From CALMRE01 sp964412895 (GTDB lineage Bacteria > UBP6 > UBA1177 > JAKLFG01): a stretch of DNA of 29,137 nt. Position numbers and translations under genes: made by a program. The DNA lies in assembly GCA_964412895.1 (NCBI GenBank), contig CAYPQK010000033.1, positions 1 to 29,137 on the forward strand, in the 5' to 3' direction. Shown piece after piece: positions 13,601 through 22,400 of this stretch. The number at the start of each line of letters is the position of its first letter. The first letter of the stretch is position 1. The notes under the pieces were generated by a model that saw only the letters and a program-made list of their open reading frames with translations, was not told where the DNA came from and searched no databases.

Positions 13601-16289
13601 CTGTCCCGCCGATGAGGTGCAGAACAATACCATGACCTGCCGGCCGGTTGCGGATGTCTGCGATGTCGAGGATAAATGTGACGGTTCGGCCAAGACCTGC
13701 CCGGTCGACGCGTTCAAGGCGAACACGATAGATTGTCGCGTCGCCAACGGCGACTGCGATGCCGCCGAGAAATGCACCGGTTCGTCGGCCGCCTGCCCCG
13801 CCGACGGCTATAAAACCAGTGCGGTCGTCTGCCGTATCGCCGATGGCGATTGCGATCTGGCCGAGAACTGCACCGGCACGACGGCCACCTGTCCTCAGGA
13901 TACATTCAAGGACATCGCCTCGGTCTGCCGTGCCGCGAACGGCGTGTGTGACACGGTGGAGAATTGCACCGGCGTGACCAAGGATTGTCCGACCGATATC
14001 TTCAAGAGCAGTGCCGATGTCTGCCGCGCTTCGATCGGCCTGTGCGACGCGGCGGAACATTGCAGCGGTTCGTCCGGCGCCTGTCCGGCCGACGGCGTAC
14101 AGCCGGATACTTACACCTGTCGCGCGATCGCCGGTTTCTGCGATGTCGAAGAAAAATGCGATGGCGATGTCAAGGCGTGTCCAGCCGATTCCTTCAAGGC
14201 GAACACGGTCGAGTGCCGCGGCGCCAACGGGCTGTGCGATGACGCTGAGAACTGCAGCGGTTCGTCGGCGACCTGTCCGAACGACGCATTCAAGGCAAAT
14301 ACCCAGCTCTGCCGCGCCGCCGATGGCGACTGCGATGCCGCCGAATACTGTCCCGGCACCTCGGGCTCCTGTCCCGTCGATGCCTACAAGACGGGCGCCG
14401 ATATATGCCGCGTGGCGGACGGCGACTGCGATCTCATCGAATACTGTCCCGGTTCGTCGCCCGACTGTCCGAACGACGCGATGCAGGATGAGACATTCGT
14501 CTGCCGCGGCGCGGTGGGCGATTGCGACAAGGCCGATGCCTGCACCGGTTTCACCAAGGATTGCCCGGCGACCGACGAGGTGCAGGACAGCTCCTTCGTG
14601 TGCCGCTCGGTGACCGGCGACTGCGATATCGAGGAGACCTGCGACGGCACGAACAAGAGTTGTCCGGCCGACGATGTGGTCGACAGCGGTACGACCTGCC
14701 GGGTCTCGGCCGGTGACTGCGATCTGCCGGAGTCCTGCGACGGCCTGAACGGCGAATGTCCGATCGACGGATACCGCGACGACACCTTCTCCTGCCGCGG
14801 TTCGGCCGGCGCCTGCGACAAGGTCGAGTACTGTAGCGGCGTTTCCGCCTACTGTCCCGCCGACGCGCTCAAGACCGATTCCGATGTCTGCCGTGCCGCT
14901 ACCGGCCTGTGCGACTCGGTCGAATACTGCGACGGATACACCCTCTCCTGCCCGGCCGATCTGATACTCGGGGTGGGGCAGACCTGCCGTCCGGCGGCGG
15001 GCGACTGCGATACCGGCGAAGTGTGCGACGGCGAAGGCAAAGACTGCCCGGCCGACGCATTCTTCGCTTCGACGACCCTCTGCCGCGACGCCGCGGGCGA
15101 TTGCGATACCGCTGAATACTGCCCCGGCAACGGCCCGAACTGTCCCGACAACAGCTTCATGGGCATCTCCATAGTCTGTCGCTCGGCGGTCGGCGACTGC
15201 GACGCCGAGGAACGCTGCACCGGCGCTTCGGCCTACTGCCCCAGCGATTATTACAAGGATTGGGGCGCGGTCTGCCGCGAACAGTCCGATCTGTGCGATC
15301 TGGCTGAATACTGCAACGGTTGGAGCACCGATTGTCCGCTCGACCGTTTCGCCGAATCGGGCGTGGTCTGCCGTCCCTACAAGGATTCGTGCGACTCGGG
15401 CGCCGAGTACTGCTCGGGCGAAGGCCCCGACTGCCCGACCGAAGACAACAGCGCCACCGAAGGCCAGTCGTGCGTTGACGGCAACCCGCTTACCGAACCC
15501 GACACCTGTCAGGAGGGCCGCTGCATCGGCGATGAGGCGACCGGTACCTGCGGCGCGCCGGTGGTCATCGACGCGATACCCTATCAGGATCAGAACAACA
15601 CCGCAGGCCGCGCCGACCACATTGGCGTCTACGATGCCTCCTGCGGCGGCGACAAGTTCCGCTACTATCCCGATATCGTCTACTCGTTCACCGCGCAGAT
15701 CGGGATGAGCTATGAGATAACGCTGACCAACCTCGGCGAATTCGTCGGCACCGTCATGGTGATGAACGCCTGCGCCGACAGCACCGTGTGTCTCGCGGCC
15801 GGTACCGATACCGTCGGTTTCGAGCCGACCGAGAACGGAACCTACTACATCGTGGTCGAGAGTGCCGACTACCTCGGCGGTGAATACATCATGAGCATTA
15901 CCGAGTCCGAGATACCCGATTACGATTATCCCGACGACGATGCACTGACCGACAGCGATCAGCTTCTTGGCGATTCGGACGAACTGCTCACTGACGAGAC
16001 CACCGATACCGATGAGGTCGCCGATGACACGACCGACGACGCTACCGACGATGAATTGGATGGCGACACCGTCGACTTCGACAACGCCGACAAGGACACC
16101 AACGATGCCGACCTGTGGCAGCCCGAAGCCGACCAGCCGATGACCGACGACGGTATCACCACCGATACCGACACCGTGGACATCGATACCGCCTCCGACG
16201 ACGACAGCCTCCTTACCGACGAGAACGGCGATGACGCCGATACCAAAAAGCCGAAGAACGATGGTTGTTCCTGTTCGGTGGTCTTCTAA
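10626..16289 (+). CDS. Giant mosaic surface lipoprotein: PKD-like domains, MAM/jelly-roll-like modules, 25 disintegrin-like Cys repeats, CSCSVVF tail
   Basis: As assembled it is 1887 residues, interrupted by a 100-N gap. MKTSWLLMSFVAMVFLFVSC is a lipoprotein signal with Cys at 20. In order: a PKD-like domain (about 10923-11195); the start of a MAM/jelly-roll-like module cut by the gap; PKD-like domains at about 11452-11740 and 11752-12040; and a complete jelly-roll-like module (about 12061-12575, TEGFEAGSWNSSWV ... FAVDAVRLYQ). A Cys-rich region with CGDDGCGGSCGSC comes next. Then follow 25 tandem ~32-residue Cys repeats (13044-15464) and a PPC-like beta domain (about 15540-15900). An Asp/Thr-rich linker follows, ending NDGCSCSVVF. 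No enzyme domain is visible. Surface display and adhesion are inferred. The domain order at the C-terminal end matches the next gene. Confidence 0.88.
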   Translation: MKTSWLLMSFVAMVFLFVSCGEECVEGQEDEGCGLQAQATTDPVEMTEEDGALAPEDEPWGSDEQALFFATLFERSLRDIPAISKIDTDLGDDRTLRANIPPIANAGPDQNAVDWQVVTLTAAGSSDPDSGPSPLTYAWTQSGGTLTVTLNNPNTVSPTFRVPIITNPETLTFKVHVCDGADCTDDYVGINIDHRTAATLGLNETWETATYANYWVVEXXXXXXXXXXXXXXXXXXXXXXXXXXXXXXXXXXFQRFDYYYSSSYFAWDDIRVYRDLAPTANAGSDQQVNEGTLTTLHGEGSSDPDGETLTYQWTQTTGTPTLSLTGATTANPTFMSPSPIWGNKAFTFELQVCDGSNGHCATDSIVVTVLDSSPNVAPTANAGTDKNAVDLEWVALDATASSDPDHGPNTALQYTWSQTLGTPVEIVNDYVGHMHFRAPYTLYMTPQALTFEVEVCDGMDCGTDTVTVTVGDRAARTPDYTEGFEAGSWNSSWVDVPVPNAYGRTRVWNTFSPYAGTYHVLMDSQADTQWAVNQFILFADLQGKSNVYFEFYHKHFNDEGQQMPDDFTGISNTDGVAISVDGVNWYKIVGLTPAEGTTASWKLFSAQVNARAAQAGITLTKKTLIKIQQYGSYGISTDGFAVDAVRLYQGGACTPDCGARVCGDDGCGGSCGSCDDDNPCTGDTCNAGACSNAALTVGTVCDDGQFCTVNTACNASAQCVGGAARSCDDGLYCTGVETCDETDDRCESAGDPCTGGADCNKTCNETANNCYDLSGTVCGSPASGTCDTPDSCNGTGTCVANYATAGTVCRAVADGTLCDVPEYCTGSSASCPANNFLPDTTLCRGSAGDCDIAEYCTGTGASCPTDGVEPDTTVCRVATGDCDVMETCDGTTANCPVNAFKADTVICNPAVGDCDAAEYCTGTTGACPADSYQPSSHECRAAAPGALCDKAENCTGTSTACPADGYQNNAYVCRVATLPCDKQETCSGTSSSCPADEVQNNTMTCRPVADVCDVEDKCDGSAKTCPVDAFKANTIDCRVANGDCDAAEKCTGSSAACPADGYKTSAVVCRIADGDCDLAENCTGTTATCPQDTFKDIASVCRAANGVCDTVENCTGVTKDCPTDIFKSSADVCRASIGLCDAAEHCSGSSGACPADGVQPDTYTCRAIAGFCDVEEKCDGDVKACPADSFKANTVECRGANGLCDDAENCSGSSATCPNDAFKANTQLCRAADGDCDAAEYCPGTSGSCPVDAYKTGADICRVADGDCDLIEYCPGSSPDCPNDAMQDETFVCRGAVGDCDKADACTGFTKDCPATDEVQDSSFVCRSVTGDCDIEETCDGTNKSCPADDVVDSGTTCRVSAGDCDLPESCDGLNGECPIDGYRDDTFSCRGSAGACDKVEYCSGVSAYCPADALKTDSDVCRAATGLCDSVEYCDGYTLSCPADLILGVGQTCRPAAGDCDTGEVCDGEGKDCPADAFFASTTLCRDAAGDCDTAEYCPGNGPNCPDNSFMGISIVCRSAVGDCDAEERCTGASAYCPSDYYKDWGAVCREQSDLCDLAEYCNGWSTDCPLDRFAESGVVCRPYKDSCDSGAEYCSGEGPDCPTEDNSATEGQSCVDGNPLTEPDTCQEGRCIGDEATGTCGAPVVIDAIPYQDQNNTAGRADHIGVYDASCGGDKFRYYPDIVYSFTAQIGMSYEITLTNLGEFVGTVMVMNACADSTVCLAAGTDTVGFEPTENGTYYIVVESADYLGGEYIMSITESEIPDYDYPDDDALTDSDQLLGDSDELLTDETTDTDEVADDTTDDATDDELDGDTVDFDNADKDTNDADLWQPEADQPMTDDGITTDTDTVDIDTASDDDSLLTDENGDDADTKKPKNDGCSCSVVF
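11280..11379. other. Assembly gap (100 Ns)
   Basis: Exactly 100 Ns is a conventional placeholder, so the true length is unknown. The gap falls inside the first jelly-roll-like module of the giant lipoprotein. The frame being the same on both sides may be chance, since 100 is not a multiple of 3. Confidence 0.98.
13044..15464 (+). repeat. Tandem array of 25 disintegrin-like Cys repeats (protein level, ~97 nt each)
   Basis: I counted 25 units between TVCRAVADG and QSCVDGNP. The consensus is C-R-x-A-x-G-D-C-D-x-A-E-Y-C, then x-G-x-S-x-x-C-P-A-D, then about 10 variable residues. Five Cys per unit are invariant or nearly so. Units differ in most variable positions, so the array is old rather than a fresh expansion. 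The pattern closely follows the end of the disintegrin domain of ADAM and snake-venom metalloproteases, including the acidic-C-D tripeptide at the loop tip. Confidence 0.92.
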
Positions 16290-16383
16290 GGTCTGGACCT
16301 CGAGAACCTCATTAAATTCGGTAGCTTTCTTCGGCTTATTTTCTCATTGAAAAATAGAGATCTAAAGAAAAAAGTGAAAACAA

Positions 16384-16411
16384 TTGCAATACAAATCCCT
16401 TAAAATATAAT
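16384..16411 (+). promoter_or_regulatory. Predicted promoter of the second giant lipoprotein
   Basis: TTGCAA (16384-16389), a 16-nt spacer and a perfect TATAAT (16406-16411) lie in a markedly AT-rich 177-nt intergenic region. The ATG at 16467 is 55 nt downstream. This suggests the two giants are transcribed separately. Confidence 0.6.
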
Positions 16412-16466
16412 GGTGCCTGTTCGAGAGGTCTTCAGATCATTATCAGATAGTGCACGGAGGTGCGAC

Positions 16467-19400
16467 ATGCGTTTTTGGAACATGGTGAATGTGCTGTTCC
16501 TTGCTTTCATTCTTGCCGCTTGCGGCGAGAATGAGGGGACGGCCCTCAACGGATCGGCTTCTGCAACGGGGATTTATGGAACTACAGATCTCTTTCTCCC
16601 CGATGAGGCGGGTCAGATCGGCCTTCTGGCCATGCCGGAGCGGCAGATGCGGGCGGGCGGCGGCGGTGCCGTTGATTTCGAGGCTATCGGCGATGTCCAG
16701 ACATTCACGGCGCTCTACACGGGTGATTATCTTCTGGAAACTTGGGGAGCTCAGGGCGGTGACGATCCGGCGAATCCGACGACCGTCTTCGGCGGTCGGG
16801 GCGGCTATGCGAAGGGAGCGGTCCATCTGACGGCGGGGACCACGCTCTATGTCTATGTCGGGTCTCAGGGTATCGGCTGCCTTGGTTCGAGCTGGAACTC
16901 GACGGGCGGCGGCGGCGCCACCGATATCCGCCTTGTGGGCGGCGACTGGAAAAGCGCTGAGGGGCTCTACTCTCGGATCATCGTTGCCGGCGGCGGCGGC
17001 GGAAGACACGGGAAAAATTATGAGGGGGCGACCTATGTCGGGAACGATGGCGGCGGAGAGGTCGCGCCGACCTATGATACGCAGGGTGTCCATATCACCG
17101 GTGCGACACAGACCGGGAGCGGCACTTCCGATTACGATTACCCTGAAGGCGTGGTTGCCGGCTCCTTCGGCTATGGGAACCCGAACAATCAGGGGAATAC
17201 TTGCTCTGCGGGCGGTTACAACGGTGGCGCGGAGGGCAGTGACAACTGGGCGAACGGCGGCCCCGGCGGCGGTTGGTATGGCGGCGTGACGAGTTGGCCC
17301 ACATCGTCTGGTGGTTCGGGCTATGTCCTGACCGATGTCTCCTACAAGCCGATCGGCTATACCCCGGGAACGGAATACTACCTGAACGAGACGGAACTCA
17401 TCGCGGGGAACGATCTGATGCCCGATCCCGCCGGTGGGACGGAGACCGGTCATCACGGCGATGGTTTTGCGCGGATAAGTAGCCTCTGTCCCGGTGTGAC
17501 ACCCGATCCGACCGATGTGACGGCGACACCCGCCACGGTCGGTTATGGCGATAAATCCCAGTTGAACGCAACAACCTCGGGCACGACGATCAAGTGGTAC
17601 ACCGAACCGACCGGCGGCGAGCCGATAGGGGAAAGCGCGAGCGGCGAGGACTTCGAGGTCTCACCGGAAATGACGATGACCTATTACGCCGAGGCGTCGG
17701 GTGTTTCCAGCACGCAGGTCAAGAACTTCACCTATAGCGGCGCGGTCAAGACATGGATCGTTCCCGAAGGCATTACCAGCATCCAGATAGAAACATGGGG
17801 TGCGGCGGGCTGGAGCGGCGACTATTCCGGCGGCAAGGGCGGCTATGCGAAAGGGACGCTGGCCGTTACGCCGGGCGAGACCCTCTATCTGTATGTGGGG
17901 GGACAAGGAGCCGTGGCCGATGTTCCGTATGCGCCGATGGGCGGCGGATGGAACGGTGGCGGACATGGGCAGACCAATGACAATGGTGCCAATGCCGGCG
18001 GCGGCGGCGGCGCTTCCGATATCAGGATCGGTGGTACGACACTGGCCGACCGGATCATCGTGGCCGGCGGCGGCGGCGGTGCGACCGATAACGAGGATTG
18101 TTGGGGCGGTGACGGCGGCGGAGAGATCGGCGCCGATGGGGGATGCAGCGACGACTACGAAGTCGGGACCGGCGGGACCCAGTCGGAAGGCGGGACCATC
18201 GGCGGCGCGTTGGGGAAAGGCGGAAGTGCCAAAAGTACGATGGAGCCGTGGAACGGCGGCGGCGGCGGCGGCTATTACGGCGGCGGCACTTCGCCCGCGC
18301 ATGGCTCCGGCGGCGGCGGTTCGTCTTATATCGGCGGCGTGACCGACGGCGAAACGACCGCGGGTGTTCGTTCGGGCCATGGTCAGATAACGATAACCTA
18401 TACCGACGCATCGATCTCTGCGTGTGCCAGCAGCCGGGTACCGGTGACCGTGACGGTCGGGGCCTATGCGTTCACCAACTGCGGGCAGCCCGGGCAGACC
18501 GGTCCGACGCAGGGACAGTGCGATACAGCCTACACGGAGACCGCTCTTGCGGGAGAGGTCACGATCGGTACGCAGGGCCTCCAAGAATGGGTGGTTCCCG
18601 TAACGGGCACTTACCGGATAGAAGCCTATGGCGCCGAAGGCGGAACGAGTACCGGAGAAAACGGGTCGGGTCCGTATGTGGGCGGCAAGGGCGCTGTCGT
18701 AAAGGGAGATTTCTCGCTGAACGCGGGCGACACGCTGCATATTCTGGTTGGACAGAGAGGCTCGGATTCAAACTGTGGTTCCGGCGGTGGCGGCGGCACC
18801 TTTATCGTTAAGGACGGCGAGCCTTTGATCGTGGCGGGCGGCGGCGGCGGCGGATTCCACTGTATTTATTATGGCAGTGCTCTGGGTGGCGGTGGCCAGA
18901 CGGGGACTTCCGGGCAGGACGGTATCTGTGCCCCGGGCACGAACCCCCCGAGAACGGGCGGGACCGGCGGGAACGGCGGTACCTCATATTTTGGCGCCGG
19001 CGGCGGCGGCTGGTTGACGGCCGGAACTTCAGATTACGACAGTGGCTCCAATGCCGGTGCCTACCCGGGTGACGGTGGAGTTCCCGGTGGAGCCTACGGT
19101 GGCGGCGGTGGCTATTATGGATCATGTTGCGGCGGAAGCGGCGGCGGCGGCGGCTACAGCGGCGGATCGGGCGGGACGCTCGATGGTTGTGCCGGCGGCG
19201 GCGGCGGTTCCTATAACGATGGCGCGGATCAGGACAATGTCGCCGGGGCCAACACCGGTGACGGCAAGGTGGTCATCACCTCGCTGTGCATCAACCTTCC
19301 CGAGCCCACCGATGTGATAGCGAAACCGGTCTCCATATCGAGCGGCGAGTCGGTCCAGTTGAATGCGACGACGGTGCCGGGCACGATGATCGCATGGTAC

Positions 19401-22400
19401 ACTCAGGAAACGGGCGGCGTGTCGATAGGATCGAGCGCAAGCGGCGAGGACTTCGAGGTATCGCCGACCGTTGAGACCACCTATTATGCCGAGGCGTCGC
19501 CGGTGGTTTATGTCGAGAGCACAGTTGATCTCGATTATACCGGCGCTGTCGAAACATGGGTCGTTCCCGCAGGCGTGACCAGTATAGAAATTGAAGCATG
19601 GGGAGCTCAAGGCGGGGGAGGATCAGGCGGCCTCGGAGCGAGAATGAAAGGAACAGTTCCCGTCACACCGGGAGAGACGATAAAGTATATCGTTGGAGGT
19701 CAAGGTACACATGATTACGGCTATGGCGGCGGCGGCGGGTCGTTCGTCACTAGAGCAGACAATACTCCGTTGGTAATAGCTGGCGGCGGTGGTGGGCAGA
19801 ACTATAATGCTGCAGCTCCCGGTCAGCCCGGCAGAACAGAAACGACAGGAGGGTCCGTCGGTGGATCCGCTGGAGGCGCGGATGGTTCCGGAGGTGCTAA
19901 TGGTGGAGGCAGTAGCGGCTGCGGCTGGTTCGGTTCGGGCGGCGGCGGCCTTCTCACTAACGGGTCGATCTCCGGTGACGGTGGCGGGAACTCTTTTATT
20001 TCCGGCGGCGCGATAAGTGTTGAGCCTGCAGCGAATTGTGTCAGCGCGGGATTGGGTGGTTTCGGCGGCGGCGGCGCCGGCGGCAACGGCGGCGGCGGCG
20101 GCGGCGGTTATTCCGGCGGCGCCGGCGGTACGAATGGAGATGGATATCTAGCCGGAGCAGGCGGCGGTTCATATAACTCCGGAACAGATCAGAGTAACAG
20201 TGCGGGTGTTCGTTCCGGTAACGGTAAGATCACGATCAACTATACGGTTGTGGTGCCCGACCCGACCCGTTGTTCCAGCAAACGAGTGCCGGTGACCGTT
20301 GCTATGTGTGATGCCCGGACCGATGGGCCGACCGTGATAGCGACCCCGGATACCATCACCAGCGGCTCTTCCGTCCTGCTTAATGCGACGGCGCCGGGGG
20401 CGACCATCTCGTGGTATGCCGAAGAATTCGGCGGCGTGGCGATAGGAACCAGCGCGAGCGGCGAGGACTTCGAGGTCTTCCCGACCGAAACGACCACCTA
20501 CTACGCCGAGGCGAGCGATGCTGATTCCCTCCTTGTTGACGAATTCGATTATACCGGTGCGGTTCAGACATGGGTCGTTCCCGTCGGGGTGACCAGCATT
20601 CAGATCGAAGCATGGGGCGCGCAAGGCTGGTCCGGAGGGAATGCCGGCGGGTTGGGCGGCTACGCAAAGGGCACGCTGGCCGTTACCCCGGGACAGGTGC
20701 TGAATCTGTATGTGGGAGGACGGGGGACGGTCGCCAGTATCGAGGCGATACCCATGGGCGGCGGTTGGAACGGCGGTGGTCATGGTCAGAGCAATTATTC
20801 CGGCGAGCCCAACAGTGTCGGCGGCGGCGGCGGCGCGTCCGATGTCCGCGTTGGCGGTACCGCGTTGACCGATAGAGTGATCGTCGCGGGCGGCGGCGGC
20901 GGTGCGACCAACAATACCGACTGTTGGGGCGGCGACGGCGGCGGAGAGACCGGCCTCACGGGAGGAGGTTCCTTTGACCCCGGGACCGGTGGGACCCAGT
21001 CGGCGGGCGGGACCATAGGTGGCGATCTGGGGCAGGGCGGGAACGCGACTGTCGGGATGACGCCGTGGAACGGCGGCGGCGGTGGCGGCTATTACGGCGG
21101 CGGCACCTCGCCCGCGCACGGCGGCGGCGGCGGCGGTTCGTCGTATATCGACGGCGTGACCGGCGGCACGACAACGGCCGGGCTCCGTTCAGGGGATGGA
21201 CAGATAAAGATATCGTACCAACTGGTACTTTGTCCCAGCCTCAGGGTGCCGGTGACCGTCACGGTCAAGGCGGCCCCCGGCGCAGAGTGCGGATCGAATG
21301 ACGATTGTGTTGTCGGCTACTGCACCGACGGCGTCTGCTGCGGCGTTGAGACTTGCGATGACGACAATGTCTGCACGGTCGATTCCTGCGCCGTGTCGGG
21401 CGACGGTACCTGCACCAATGCGGCGGGTAACGCCGGGACCGAATGCCGCGGCGCGGCAGCTCTCTGTGATGCCGTCGAAGTATGTGACGGCGTCAATGCA
21501 GACTGTCCCGATGATGTACTTGTGGCGGCTGTGGCGAATACCGAATGCCGTGGCGCGACGGGGCTTTGCGATGTCGCCGAGATATGCAACGGATTCCTGT
21601 CCGACTGTCCGGAGGATGATGTCGCCGCTACCGATGTCGTCTGTCGTCCGCAGGACGGCCTTTGTGATGTGGCCGATAATTGCGACGGCGAAACGACCGA
21701 ATGCCCGGCCTATGATGCGGTCGCTACTGCCGATGTCGTCTGCCGGTCGAAGGACGGCGTCTGCGATCTGGATGATAACTGCGACGGCACGACGAAAGGC
21801 TGCGCGGAAAAGTTCGTTGATGCGGGGACCGAATGCCGCGCGATCGCGGGCGTCTGTGATGTGACGGAAAAATGCACCGGCGCGGCTTCCGATTGTCCGG
21901 TCGATGCTTTTGCCGGTTCGTCCACGGTATGCCGTGTTTCGGTCGGCATCTGCGATGCTTCCGAATACTGTTCCGGCGGCGGCGTGTCCTGTCCGGTCGA
22001 GAACTATGCCTCCGTCAACGGTGGTACCTGCGATGACGGCGATGTCCTTACCCAGAACGATGTCTGTCTCGACGGCGGGTGCGCCGGCGAGCTGATAGCG
22101 GGTATCTGCGGTAATGAGATATCTGTCGGTGCGTTGCCTTACACGGTGAACGGCGACACCGGCGGCAGACTGAACGCGATGGAGACCTACGGCACCGCCT
22201 GCGCGAATGCCGACCAGCCGACCGGCGATATCGTGTATGCGATGGATGTCACGGAAGGCGTCGAATACCAGATACAGGTCGTTCCCGCCGAAGGTTTCGA
22301 TGCGGCGCTCAACCTGCTCAATGTCTGCGGCGAGGGCGAGATATGCATCGGCGCGGCCAACACCGGGACCGACGGCGCGACGGAGGTCGTCCTCTACACG

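Noticed and set aside
13044..15464. CRISPR array, suggested by regular ~97-nt periodicity
   Set aside because: The periodicity is of codons in a long reading frame. There are no identical short repeats with unique spacers and no cas genes.
13593..15620. 675-residue open frame on the minus strand across the Cys repeats
   Set aside because: The stop-free antisense frame follows from the GC-rich repeated codons of the real gene; it has no start signal and no recognisable family.
16674..21270. Glycine-rich modules as PE-PGRS-like or simple low-complexity sequence
   Set aside because: Conserved hydrophobic strands (W-x-V-P, IxIExWGA, LYxYVGG) between the Gly runs show a folded domain.
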